A stretch of 64,000 bases of DNA from Hellea sp965224755. Lineage in GTDB: Bacteria; Pseudomonadota; Alphaproteobacteria; Caulobacterales; Maricaulaceae. Both the position numbers and the translations under genes were made by a program. The stretch is taken from positions 930,001 to 994,000 of the forward strand of contig OZ245061.1 in NCBI GenBank assembly GCA_965224755.1, read 5' to 3'. Positions 42,250 to 50,543 of this stretch are shown piece after piece; the first letter of the stretch is position 1, and every line of letters starts with the position of its first letter. The notes below the pieces were generated by a model. The model was not told where the DNA came from. It searched no databases and saw only the letters and a program-made list of their open reading frames with translations.

Positions 42250-42843
42250 CTACCCGCACTCCACATCTTCCGTCAGCAATCCAAAGCGCCTTATCTCTTC
42301 CATTTTCAGATAATAGATATCATGCGGCAGGGCGGCGTCGCGGGTGAAGGCGTAAAAACTCGGGTCTATACCCATTTCGGTCAAGAATTTTTCGTGTTTC
42401 TTTTGCTCCGGATCATGGCCGATTTTAGCGGGATAATAATGTTTACCGCTCGACCAGCTATGCACGCCGATCAGCGCCCCGCATTCCATCGTGCGCTGCG
42501 TCCCCGCGAGGAATAAATCCACCGCGCCGGAGGCGATATAGCTATTGCTCTCCAAATGGGTTTTCAGGCCCCGCCGCCGGATATCGCGGGCAATGCGCAT
42601 ATTCATATTGGCGTCTATCGTGCCCGGCATTTTCTTTAAGACGAATGTATCCACTTGCGGATTATCATTGAAGAAATTTTTAACCTGATGCACCGACCAA
42701 TCCGATGTCCCGCCATAGCCGTAAGCGATATTGTCTTTGACTTTGAATTTGAGCAACCCCGCATCGGGGCGGCTCGCCCCGTAAATCGCGACCGCCGCGC
42801 CAACGCAAAGCAAAACAAAAGCGATGTATTGTTGTGTTTTCAT
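42250..42843 (-). CDS. Membrane-anchored ClpP-like protein
   Basis: A 197-residue protein with a single N-terminal membrane helix (YIAFVLLCVGAAVAIYGAS) and a domain that looks like the ClpP/crotonase fold: GG-TSDWSVHQVKNFFNDNPQVDTFVLKKMPG (substrate-side strand), then ESNSYIASGAVDLFLAGTQR with a Ser in S-x-x-ASGA that would be the nucleophile, and then ALIGVHSWSSG with a possible catalytic His. The Asp is not certain. I infer a periplasmic serine peptidase of the ClpP superfamily; it could also be catalytically dead. Confidence 0.65.
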   Translation of the reverse strand: MKTQQYIAFVLLCVGAAVAIYGASRPDAGLLKFKVKDNIAYGYGGTSDWSVHQVKNFFNDNPQVDTFVLKKMPGTIDANMNMRIARDIRRRGLKTHLESNSYIASGAVDLFLAGTQRTMECGALIGVHSWSSGKHYYPAKIGHDPEQKKHEKFLTEMGIDPSFYAFTRDAALPHDIYYLKMEEIRRFGLLTEDVECG

Positions 42844-42867
42844 AAGAACCTATTAGATGAGGAGGCT

Positions 42868-44358
42868 ATGACTGACCAGACACATCCCCAAGAACATCCT
42901 TTGGCGCTGTATAATACGCTGACGCGCAAAAAAGAGCCGTTCAAGCCCATAAACGACAAACGCGTGACGATGTATAATTGCGGCCCGACAGTCTATAGCT
43001 ATGCCCATATTGGTAATGCGAGAGCAGCGGTCGTCGCCGATGTGCTGTTTCGCGTGCTGCGCCATATTTATCCTGAACGTGATGACTGGAAAGAAGGCGA
43101 AGAGCCTCGCGTGGTTTACGCCCGCAATATCACCGATGTCGATGACAGGATTATCGCCAGCGCCAAAGAACAGGGCAAACCGATTAGCGAAATCACGGAA
43201 AAATATGCGCGGATTTACAATGAGGATTTGGCGGCGATAAGCTGCCTGCCACCAACCTATCAGCCCAAGGCGACGGAAAATATTGGCGGCATGATTGATA
43301 TGATTGCAAAGCTGATCAAAGACGGTTTTGCCTATGAGTCCGAAGGTCATGTTTTCTTTGATGTCTCCAAATTTGATGATTACGGCAAGCTGTCGGGCAA
43401 TACGATGGATCAACTCAAAGCGGCGGGCCGTGTCGGCGAAGGCGAAGTGGCGCGCAAGAAAAACAGCGCCGATTTCGTGCTCTGGAAACCCGAACTTGAC
43501 GGCGTCGGGTGGGACGCGCCTTTTGGTAAAGGCCGTCCCGGCTGGCACATAGAATGCTCCGCCATGAGCAAAGCGGTTTTAGGCGAAACCATCGACATCC
43601 ATTGCGGCGGGGTCGATCTGAAATTTCCACATCACGAAAACGAAATCGCGCAAAGTGAATGCGCCCACGGCCAGCCCATGGCCAATTACTGGGTACATAA
43701 TGAGTTCCTCAATATGGGCAAAGAGAAGATGAGCAAATCGCTAGGTAATGTGACGTTGATTCATGATTTGCTAAAAGATTGGGACGGGGAAGTGATTCGG
43801 TTGGCGCTGCTAAAGGCGCATTACAGGAGTGAATTGATTTGGTCTGAGGGCTTACTAAAAGAGAGTAGGGCGCAATTGGATCATTGGTATCGTGTGTTAC
43901 AAGAAACAGAAGACATTCCTTATGATGACTTGGCAAATTCATCGGATTTGAATGTTCATCACCTTTTTGAGGATTTACAAACACCTGAATTTACATCTTG
44001 GCTTTCTTTAGAGGCTGCAATAGTACGAAAAAATTACGATGCTGTATTAGAAATTTATGAAAAATATGGCAATGAAATTTCACAAACTTCGACTAAAGCG
44101 TACAAAGTTAGACAGCTCTTTGTCAAAGAAGCCAACCTCCTAGGACTCCTGCAAAAAGACCCTGACGAGTGGTTTAAGGGCAAAGCCAAAGCGGGCGGGC
44201 TTACCGACTCAGGCATCGAAACCCTGATAGAAGAACGCGCCGCCGTTCGCGCCGCTAAAAACTGGGCACGAGCCGACGAAATCCGCGATCTCTTCGCCAA
44301 AGAAAACATCATTCTGGAAGACGGCAAAAACGGAACCACAGATTGGCGGCGGGGCTAA
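42868..44358 (+). CDS. cysS: Cysteinyl-tRNA synthetase
   Basis: Class I synthetase, 496 residues. HIGH-type motif YSYAHIGNARA near residue 46, zinc ligands in YNCGPTV, GWHIECSAMS and HCGGVDLKFPHHENEIAQ, and KMSKS in KEKMSKSLGNV near 286. ATG at 42868 has GAGGAGG upstream; an earlier in-frame codon would overlap the ClpP-like gene. The region coding for about residues 315-415 (43,810-44,115) has much lower G+C and other codon use than the ends of the gene, yet the frame is continuous. The tail has the anticodon-binding helices. Confidence 0.95.
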   Translation: MTDQTHPQEHPLALYNTLTRKKEPFKPINDKRVTMYNCGPTVYSYAHIGNARAAVVADVLFRVLRHIYPERDDWKEGEEPRVVYARNITDVDDRIIASAKEQGKPISEITEKYARIYNEDLAAISCLPPTYQPKATENIGGMIDMIAKLIKDGFAYESEGHVFFDVSKFDDYGKLSGNTMDQLKAAGRVGEGEVARKKNSADFVLWKPELDGVGWDAPFGKGRPGWHIECSAMSKAVLGETIDIHCGGVDLKFPHHENEIAQSECAHGQPMANYWVHNEFLNMGKEKMSKSLGNVTLIHDLLKDWDGEVIRLALLKAHYRSELIWSEGLLKESRAQLDHWYRVLQETEDIPYDDLANSSDLNVHHLFEDLQTPEFTSWLSLEAAIVRKNYDAVLEIYEKYGNEISQTSTKAYKVRQLFVKEANLLGLLQKDPDEWFKGKAKAGGLTDSGIETLIEERAAVRAAKNWARADEIRDLFAKENIILEDGKNGTTDWRRG

Positions 44359-44386
44359 CCCTTTCCTTGTCTTCCATGCCTGAAAA

Positions 44387-44851
44387 CTAAACCGGCTTGG
44401 GCGGATAGCCGTTCCAGCGTTTGACCGTCTTCATCACCAGCGAGGATTGGATGCGGGCGACATGGGGCAGGGCAGCGATGATGCGTTTGTAAATCCGCTC
44501 ATAGGATTTCGTATTCGGCGCGGCGACTTTGATCAGGTAATCTGCCGCCCCTGTGGTCAGGTAGCATTCCAGCACTTCGGGGCGGGCGAGGGCGGCTTTC
44601 TCGAAGGCGGCGAGCACGGCCTCGCTTTGGCTTTCTAGTGAAACCTCGACGAAAAAGGTCATGGCATAGCCGAGCTTACCCCCGTTCAGCCGCGCGGCAT
44701 AGCGCTCGATAACGCCTTTATCTTCCAAAATACCGATACGGCGATGGCACGCCGAGGGCGAAAGCCCGGCCTGCTCACCAATATCGGCCACGGATTGTCG
44801 GCAATTTTTCTGCAAACAGCCGAGTATTTTATAGTCAATATCGTCCATCAT
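44387..44851 (-). CDS. Lrp/AsnC-family regulator beside alanine dehydrogenase
   Basis: A 154-residue regulator. The N-terminal helix-turn-helix reads DDIDYKILGCLQKNCRQSVADIGEQAGLSPSACHRRIGILEDKGVIERYAARL; the C-terminal RAM domain has FFVEVSLESQSEAVLAAFEKAALARPEVLECYLTTGAADYLIKV. It is divergent from ald, and such pairs (AldR-type) usually respond to alanine or another amino acid. AT-rich palindromes lie between the two. Confidence 0.92.
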   Translation of the reverse strand: MMDDIDYKILGCLQKNCRQSVADIGEQAGLSPSACHRRIGILEDKGVIERYAARLNGGKLGYAMTFFVEVSLESQSEAVLAAFEKAALARPEVLECYLTTGAADYLIKVAAPNTKSYERIYKRIIAALPHVARIQSSLVMKTVKRWNGYPPKPV

Positions 44852-44856
44852 CGAAT

Positions 44857-44895
44857 AATATCCCGGTATATTGTAATTATAGAGAATGATATTCT
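44857..44895. promoter_or_regulatory. Two AT-rich palindromes between the Lrp gene and ald
   Basis: AATAT-N6-ATATT (44857-44872) and AGAAT-GAT-ATTCT (44883-44895). Both have the small A/T-flanked symmetry of Lrp/AsnC sites, and both fall next to the start of the regulator. Probably operator sites for autoregulation and ald control. Confidence 0.5.
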
Positions 44896-44982
44896 ATATC
44901 AACGGGCTTGCGGCGTAAAGAATAAGAATTTTCACAGGCAGGTTTTTGCTAATGGGGCCTTAAATTAATTTGGAGAACTATC

Positions 44983-46095
44983 ATGCTGACCGGTGTGCCT
45001 AAGGAAATCAAAAATCATGAATATCGCGTTGGCCTGACGCCTGAAAGCGTGGCGGAGCTTGTCCATTTTGGGCAAGAGGTGGTTGTTGAGACGCTAGCGG
45101 GTTCTGGTATTGGCGCGTCTGATGCGGCCTATAAGGATGCAGGCGCTGAAATAGTCGCCACCGCCGCCGAGGTTTTCAAGCGCGCAGAGATGATTATCAA
45201 AGTCAAGGAACCACAAGCGGGCGAGCGGGCTATGCTCCGCCCCGGCCAGATCCTTTATACTTATTTGCACCTCGCCCCCGATCCCGAACAGACCAAAGAC
45301 CTGATTAAGTCCGGCGCGGTCTGTATCGCTTATGAAACCGTGACCGATGATGACGGCCACCTGCCGCTGCTCAAACCGATGAGCCAAGTTGCGGGTCGTC
45401 TGGCCATTCAGGTCGGGGCGAAGGCTTTGCAAAAAGACGGCGGCGGACGCGGCGTTTTGCTCGGCGGCGTGCCGGGCGTGGCTCCGGCCAAAGTTGTGAT
45501 TATCGGCGGCGGTGATGTCGGCTTTAACGCCGCGCAAATGGCTGTCGGTATGCAGGCTGATGTAACAATATTGGAGCGCAGCAATACGGTGATGGAAGAG
45601 CTATCTAATTATTTCGGGGTGCGCGCCAAAGTCGTGCGCTCGACCCCTGCGGTTTTGACAGAGCTGCTCAAGACCGCCGATATGGTGGTCGGCGCCGTGC
45701 TCATCCCCGGCGCGGCGGCGCCCAAGCTTGTCACACGCGCTATGCTCCCGGATATGCTCGACGGCTCAGTTTTGGTGGATGTTGCCATTGACCAAGGCGG
45801 CTGTTTCGAGACCTCGAAAGCCACAACCCATGACGACCCGACCTTTATCATTGACGGCGTTGTGCATTATTGTGTGGCCAATATGCCGGGCGCAGTCTCG
45901 CGCACTGCGGCCTATGCGCTTAATGCAGCGACGCTGGGCCATGCCAAAAATATTGCGCGTCTGGGCTGGAAAGCCGCGCTGAAAGCCGATCCGCATTTGC
46001 TCAATGGACTCAATGTTTGCGAAGGCAAATTGACCTATGCCGCCGTCGGCGAGGCGCTGGGTATTGATACGGTTGATGCGGCGTCTTGTCTTTAG
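44983..46095 (+). CDS. ald: Alanine dehydrogenase
   Basis: NAD-dependent interconversion of L-alanine with pyruvate and ammonia. 370 residues, the family size. Motifs: GVPKEIKNHEYRVGLTPE at the start, MIIKVKEPQ and YTYLHLAPD (substrate-binding Lys and catalytic His), the Rossmann loop IIGGGDVGFNAAQMAVG near 173 and IDQGGCFETS near 268. RBS GGAG precedes ATG. Cytoplasmic hexamer. It is divergent from the Lrp-type gene. Confidence 0.97.
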   Translation: MLTGVPKEIKNHEYRVGLTPESVAELVHFGQEVVVETLAGSGIGASDAAYKDAGAEIVATAAEVFKRAEMIIKVKEPQAGERAMLRPGQILYTYLHLAPDPEQTKDLIKSGAVCIAYETVTDDDGHLPLLKPMSQVAGRLAIQVGAKALQKDGGGRGVLLGGVPGVAPAKVVIIGGGDVGFNAAQMAVGMQADVTILERSNTVMEELSNYFGVRAKVVRSTPAVLTELLKTADMVVGAVLIPGAAAPKLVTRAMLPDMLDGSVLVDVAIDQGGCFETSKATTHDDPTFIIDGVVHYCVANMPGAVSRTAAYALNAATLGHAKNIARLGWKAALKADPHLLNGLNVCEGKLTYAAVGEALGIDTVDAASCL

Positions 46096-46153
46096 GGCTG
46101 CGGCCTTGCATGGCGGCGCTTTCCCGCGCATATTAGCGCTATAGGAGAGCGCC

Positions 46154-46984
46154 ATGAATGACCAATCAGCAGCCTTAAATATGTCCGGGTTTAACATCCC
46201 CGACCCGACTAAAATCGAGAGCTTGCGCGGCAAAGTCTCGGATGTGGAATGGGTGTTGCGGCGGGATTTGGCGGCGACTTACCGCCTCTGCGCCCTGCAT
46301 GGCTGGACGGATTTGGTCTTCACCCATATTTCCGCTCGCTTGCCGGACGAGAATGGTGAGGAACGATTTTTGATCAATCCTTACGGCGTGATGTTTGACG
46401 AAATGACGGCGTCAAGCCTCGTGAAAATCGACCTGGAAGGCAATATTTGCCAGCCGGATTGCCAATATTTTATCAACCCCGCCGGCTTTACCATTCATAG
46501 CGCGGTTCACGCCGCGCGCGAAGATGCGGGCTGCGTCATCCATCTGCACACGGCTTACGGCATGGCTGTTGCCGCGCAGAAAAAGGGCCTTCGCCGTTAT
46601 TCGCAAATGTCGATGCAGGTCTATGATGATATCGCCTATCATGATTATGAAGGCATTGCGCTGGAACATGATGAGCGCGAGCGCATTGTTAAAGATGTTG
46701 GCGATAAAGGCCTGATGATCCTGCGTAATCACGGCACTATGGCGATTGGAAAAACCTGCGGCACGGCGTTTCTGCGTATTTATTTTTTGGAAAACGCCTG
46801 CCGTGTTCAAATTTTGGCGCAGGCTGCAGGGCATGAAGATTTGCTGCATGAAGAGCCGGAAGAGATGGGCCATAAGGTCTACGCCCAAGGCGCGGCGGCC
46901 TTTGTCCCGGGCATGGGCGATAATCTCGTCTGGCCCGGCCTGATGCGTAAATTAGCCCGCGTAAATCCGGGCTATGATCACTAG
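46154..46984 (+). CDS. Class II aldolase/adducin-domain protein
   Basis: A 276-residue metal-dependent aldolase-like enzyme. Signatures: LAATYRLCALHGWTDLVFTHISARLP, FLINPYGVMFDEMTASSLVKID, CVIHLHTAYGMAVA (H-x-H zinc ligands) and GLMILRNHGTMAIGKT. The 25-residue N-terminal extension is typical of the larger members. The substrate is unknown. It lies 58 bases after ald on the same strand. Confidence 0.9.
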   Translation: MNDQSAALNMSGFNIPDPTKIESLRGKVSDVEWVLRRDLAATYRLCALHGWTDLVFTHISARLPDENGEERFLINPYGVMFDEMTASSLVKIDLEGNICQPDCQYFINPAGFTIHSAVHAAREDAGCVIHLHTAYGMAVAAQKKGLRRYSQMSMQVYDDIAYHDYEGIALEHDERERIVKDVGDKGLMILRNHGTMAIGKTCGTAFLRIYFLENACRVQILAQAAGHEDLLHEEPEEMGHKVYAQGAAAFVPGMGDNLVWPGLMRKLARVNPGYDH

Positions 46985-47081
46985 GGCCAGACTTCATTAA
47001 CCTTAAACCCATTTGTAGCGGGTAAAATTCTCCCAAAATGCTAAACCGTCTTTGGTCTGGGGAGGCCAAGGGAGGGCAGGG

Positions 47082-47993
47082 ATGATGCCTCGTATAATTA
47101 CTTTATGTGCGCTTGCGCTGACGGCTCCAATATTTGTTGTTGAGACGGCTTGCGCGGCGGATGCAGCTTCGCCCGAAGCCGTGCACTATATGTCGCTGAA
47201 CGCGGTAAAGCCGAAAATTATCGGTACAGTACGGAAGGTAGATCACGGACGCCCCTCACCGGCCAAAATGAATATGGTCACGATCCGGCCCGGCATTTTC
47301 ACTATGGGTTCGCCGCAAAGCGAGGCCCGCCGCGATGCCAATGAAGGCCCGCAACATCAGGTGCATATCAATTATCCATTTGAAGTCGGAAAATATGAAA
47401 TCACTTTTGAGGATTGGAACGCCTGTATTGCCGGAGGTGGTTGCCGCGGGCACCGCCCTAAAGATGGCGGTTGGGGCCAAGGTAAGCGCCCGGTGATAAA
47501 TATCAGTTGGCAGGACTCCAAAGCCTATATTAATTGGCTCAATAAGAAGACCGGATTAAATTACCGCCTCTTGTCCGAAGCGGAATGGGAATATGTCGCG
47601 CGGGACGGACAGGGCGGGCCGTTTTCCACAGGGTTTGGCATCGGGGCCTATGACGCTAATTTCAACGGAGAATTTCCGTATGGCAACGGCCCGCAAGGGG
47701 CGTATCGCCGCAAGACCATGGCTGTCGGTTCATTCCCGGCCAATAATTTCGGCGTCTATGATATTCACGGCAATGTCTATGAATGGGTCGAGGACTGCTG
47801 GAGCGAGACCCATCTTGGCGCGCCCGGAAATGGCAGCGCCCGTAAAGACGGGGATTGTAAATTTCGCGTCATGCGCGGCGGCTCATGGGTGACGCATGGG
47901 TATCAAATGCGCGCCGCCAAACGCCTGCGTTACACAACGAATTATCGCTACGATGATTACGGATTTCGCATAGCGCGGACGTTAAAACCTTAA
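47082..47993 (+). CDS. Exported formylglycine-generating-enzyme-like (SUMF1 fold) protein
   Basis: A 303-residue protein with a signal peptide (LCALALTAPIFVVETACA). SUMF1/EgtB-type domain motifs: RPGIFTMGSPQSEARRD, GPQHQVHINYPFEVGKYEITFEDW, PVINISWQDSKAYINWLNKKTG, YRLLSEAEWEYVARDG and NVYEWVEDCW, ending in MRGGSW...YGFRIAR. The two cysteines that bind copper in genuine FGEs (near the last strands) are absent, so sulfatase activation is unlikely. Fe-binding or scaffold use is possible. ATG 47082 follows a strong purine-rich site. It precedes the tyrosinase operon by 63 bases. Confidence 0.88.
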   Translation: MMPRIITLCALALTAPIFVVETACAADAASPEAVHYMSLNAVKPKIIGTVRKVDHGRPSPAKMNMVTIRPGIFTMGSPQSEARRDANEGPQHQVHINYPFEVGKYEITFEDWNACIAGGGCRGHRPKDGGWGQGKRPVINISWQDSKAYINWLNKKTGLNYRLLSEAEWEYVARDGQGGPFSTGFGIGAYDANFNGEFPYGNGPQGAYRRKTMAVGSFPANNFGVYDIHGNVYEWVEDCWSETHLGAPGNGSARKDGDCKFRVMRGGSWVTHGYQMRAAKRLRYTTNYRYDDYGFRIARTLKP

Positions 47994-48056
47994 AAATACG
48001 GACTCACCCTAGCCAACACCCTAAAGATGTGCTAATGATACCATAGGGTGCGCGAT

Positions 48057-48341
48057 ATGATTTATAAAATTTTGATATTCATTGGCTTGTCTCAACTGGT
48101 TTGGGCGGCGCCGCGAATATGGGGACATGCACGGCTTAAGGCAGACCTCGCGCAATCCATTTGCGGGGAGATGGCAATTCCAAACAGCTATAATTCTCTC
48201 ATCGGTAGCTGCGACACAGCTTGTTATATGGCGATCTGCGGAGCCGCCTTTCTCGGGATGGGCGCGATTTCTTATTTTGATATCCAAATCCCAAATTCGA
48301 AACACAGTGTTCATATTACGGGGGCGGCCTCATGCAAATAG
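48057..48341 (+). CDS. Small cysteine-containing membrane protein of the tyrosinase operon
   Basis: A 94-residue protein unknown to me. It has a signal-like hydrophobic start (KILIFIGLSQLVWAAP) and a second hydrophobic segment (YMAICGAAFLGMGAISYF). Cysteines occur in ICGEMAI, GSCDTACYMAICG and at the very end. It overlaps the tyrosinase gene by ten bases, so the two are coupled and may act together; a role in copper handling is a guess from neighbours. Confidence 0.65.
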   Translation: MIYKILIFIGLSQLVWAAPRIWGHARLKADLAQSICGEMAIPNSYNSLIGSCDTACYMAICGAAFLGMGAISYFDIQIPNSKHSVHITGAASCK

Positions 48342-49606
48342 ATGTTTCCTTTGACGCGCAGGACGCCAATGGCCGCGCCTTTCTGACATGGCGGCCCCAA
48401 AAACTGACGATCAGGCGGCTCCCCTCAGCAGATAATAACACGACCATTACCCTTGAAAATAAGGGCCCTGTAGCGGTTAGGTTTTCATTTGATCCCACGG
48501 ATGACCCTGCTGATACATTTGATGATCCCTTTGAAGTTATGGCGTTTGATCTTCCCATGGACGGCTCCCCGCGAGAGGTTTGGGTTTTGCCGAAATTCCA
48601 AACGGCCGGTAGCGTTTATGGGGATACCGTTATCCAGATAACAGACCTTGTTGATAATACGGCTCTCTGGACACAAGACGCGATGGTGCGGATCCGTAAA
48701 AACGCAAATGATTTGAGTAATGCTGAAAGGGATCGTTTTCTGAACGCTATGGCCACGCTTAATGATTCCGGTATGGGACGATTCACGGATTTCCGGGATA
48801 TGCACACAAGAGAGAGCGATCCTGAAGCGCATAACGATGTTGGATTTTTGCCGTGGCACCGTGCTTATATCATGGATCTTGAACGGGAACTGCAACTTAT
48901 CGACCCCGAAGTGACTTTGCCCTATTGGCGCTTTGACGAAGCTGCGCCCAATCTTTTTGCGCGCGATTTTATCGGCTTGCCAGACGCGTCCGGCTGGGTT
49001 CAATTTTCGCCGGGTCATCCCTTTCAAAACTGGGCGACGGACGGCCAAATTGGTATATTCCGCCAAATGACCTTTCAGCCTTGGGAACGACCTCCCGTCG
49101 TGCTGAGTGAGGCCAATACACTGGCTTTGGGAGGGGATCGGCCTAATGCTACTTACGGGCCTTTCGTGGAGCGTTTGGAGGTTAATCCTCATGGTATGGC
49201 CCATGTCCGATTCAGAGGATTTATGACTACTATCCACACAGCTGCTAAAGACCCGCTTTTCTTCATGCTTCATTGCAATGCCGACCGGCTATGGGCCAAA
49301 TGGCAATGGCTGCATGAGCGCACGGATATCAGCAATAGCCGCGCCTTTGCTATGTCTCGTCGCAACCGGGTTGGTCACCATCTGCCGAATACAATGTGGC
49401 CATGGAACGGTATTACGGGCGGGGACCGGCCCCCCACAGCGCCCGGCGGAGGATTGGCTGAAAGTGCCGCAACAGCCTTCCCGGGATCGAGTCCGAGAGT
49501 GCAGGATATGATGGACTACCAAGCTCTGCACGGCCAAACTTATCTGGGTTTTGATTATGATGACGTGCCTGCTGAAATAGTGGGCGGAATGGGCGGAATA
49601 GTGTAA
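48332..49606 (+). CDS. Tyrosinase-family copper oxidase with N-terminal beta domain
   Basis: A 424-residue type-3 copper enzyme that would hydroxylate monophenols or oxidise catechols. CuA ligands H158, H167 and H176 lie in FRDMHTRESDPEAHNDVGF and FLPWHRAYIMDLE; CuB ligands H287, H291 and H314 lie in NPHGMAHVRF and DPLFFMLHCNADRLW. Residues 1-115 form a separate beta-rich domain (FSFDPTDDPADTF...) not found in the small bacterial tyrosinases. No signal peptide is visible, so export would need a helper or it is cytoplasmic. It heads HEAT and HEAT-Sco genes. Confidence 0.93.
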   Translation: MQIDVSFDAQDANGRAFLTWRPQKLTIRRLPSADNNTTITLENKGPVAVRFSFDPTDDPADTFDDPFEVMAFDLPMDGSPREVWVLPKFQTAGSVYGDTVIQITDLVDNTALWTQDAMVRIRKNANDLSNAERDRFLNAMATLNDSGMGRFTDFRDMHTRESDPEAHNDVGFLPWHRAYIMDLERELQLIDPEVTLPYWRFDEAAPNLFARDFIGLPDASGWVQFSPGHPFQNWATDGQIGIFRQMTFQPWERPPVVLSEANTLALGGDRPNATYGPFVERLEVNPHGMAHVRFRGFMTTIHTAAKDPLFFMLHCNADRLWAKWQWLHERTDISNSRAFAMSRRNRVGHHLPNTMWPWNGITGGDRPPTAPGGGLAESAATAFPGSSPRVQDMMDYQALHGQTYLGFDYDDVPAEIVGGMGGIV

Positions 49607-49614
49607 GGTGAATT

Positions 49615-50532
49615 ATGCCGATTAAAGATTACAGAAAACAATATGAGGCTGATGTCGCGAAAGCTGCCAAAGCGACTGCGAAGGATGAATTGGAGCATGC
49701 CGGCGATCGTTTGAAGGCCGTCAAAGGCGGCGCAAAAGAGAAAGCCGATGCCGTAGCATCAACGCAGTTGACGGCGGATAACCTTGGTGAGCAGATTGAT
49801 CAGTTGATCGCTATTTTACATAAAAAAAGCGAGTCCGTGAAAGTTCGGGACGCGGTTATCACACAATTAAACTTGGCCGAGTTTTTTGGCCCCGCCTATC
49901 AGCCCCACCGGGCAAAGGTGGAAGAGGCCCTTCGCGCGGTGGCGACGGATAAATCAACCACAATTCGCCATGCTGCCTTGCAAAATCTCGCGCTCAAAAA
50001 GGATGATTATGCCCGCGATATCCTGACCAAATCGCTCAAAAGTGATAATGAGGACGTCATAGATAATGCGGGGGCCATTCGCCTTCTGGGTCTGGACGAT
50101 CACGGCGAAGCCAGCAAGCTTGCAAAATCCATGTTTGGGGGTTTGGATAAAAAGGCCCAGAAAGAAGCTGTGCGGGTTATGGCGAGCGACCCAAGCGCCT
50201 CAAAACTATTGTCCAAAGTTATGAAAGACAAATCTCATGAAAATGAATTGCGCCAATTAAGCGCCATCGGTTTGCAAAAGATTGACGCCTCGGAATTTAT
50301 GGAAAATGCCCTTAAAGCGGTGGAAGACCCAAGCGAAGATCCTAAAGTCCAAGCCGCTTATATTGCCACAGCCAAGGTCGAGTTTATGGATATGGGCCAG
50401 GCGGCGGAGAAAGCGGCTAAAGACGGCGCGAAGATATTGGCTAAGCAGATAGCGGGTCTACATAAAACAACCAACTCCCGTATCTTAAAAGGCGCGGTTA
50501 AAAAATATCTTCAAAAGGCTAATAAGATTTAA
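49615..50532 (+). CDS. HEAT-repeat protein of the tyrosinase operon
   Basis: A 305-residue all-helical protein. HEAT/Armadillo-type repeats of about 35 residues can be read, for example TTIRHAALQNLALKKDDYAR, DVIDNAGAIRLLGLDDHGEA and ELRQLSAIGLQKIDASEF. The first 70 residues are a charged helix. There are no enzyme motifs. It probably is a protein-binding scaffold. It starts eight bases after the tyrosinase stop, so the genes are co-translated; homologues outside such operons are not known to me. Confidence 0.75.
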   Translation: MPIKDYRKQYEADVAKAAKATAKDELEHAGDRLKAVKGGAKEKADAVASTQLTADNLGEQIDQLIAILHKKSESVKVRDAVITQLNLAEFFGPAYQPHRAKVEEALRAVATDKSTTIRHAALQNLALKKDDYARDILTKSLKSDNEDVIDNAGAIRLLGLDDHGEASKLAKSMFGGLDKKAQKEAVRVMASDPSASKLLSKVMKDKSHENELRQLSAIGLQKIDASEFMENALKAVEDPSEDPKVQAAYIATAKVEFMDMGQAAEKAAKDGAKILAKQIAGLHKTTNSRILKGAVKKYLQKANKI

Positions 50533-50543
50533 TCGGCGGCGAT

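Noticed and set aside
42655..42867. A 70-residue N-terminal extension of cysS
   Set aside because: It overlaps the ClpP-like gene on the other strand and is not in the family; the ATG at 42868 has a near-perfect GGAGG site.
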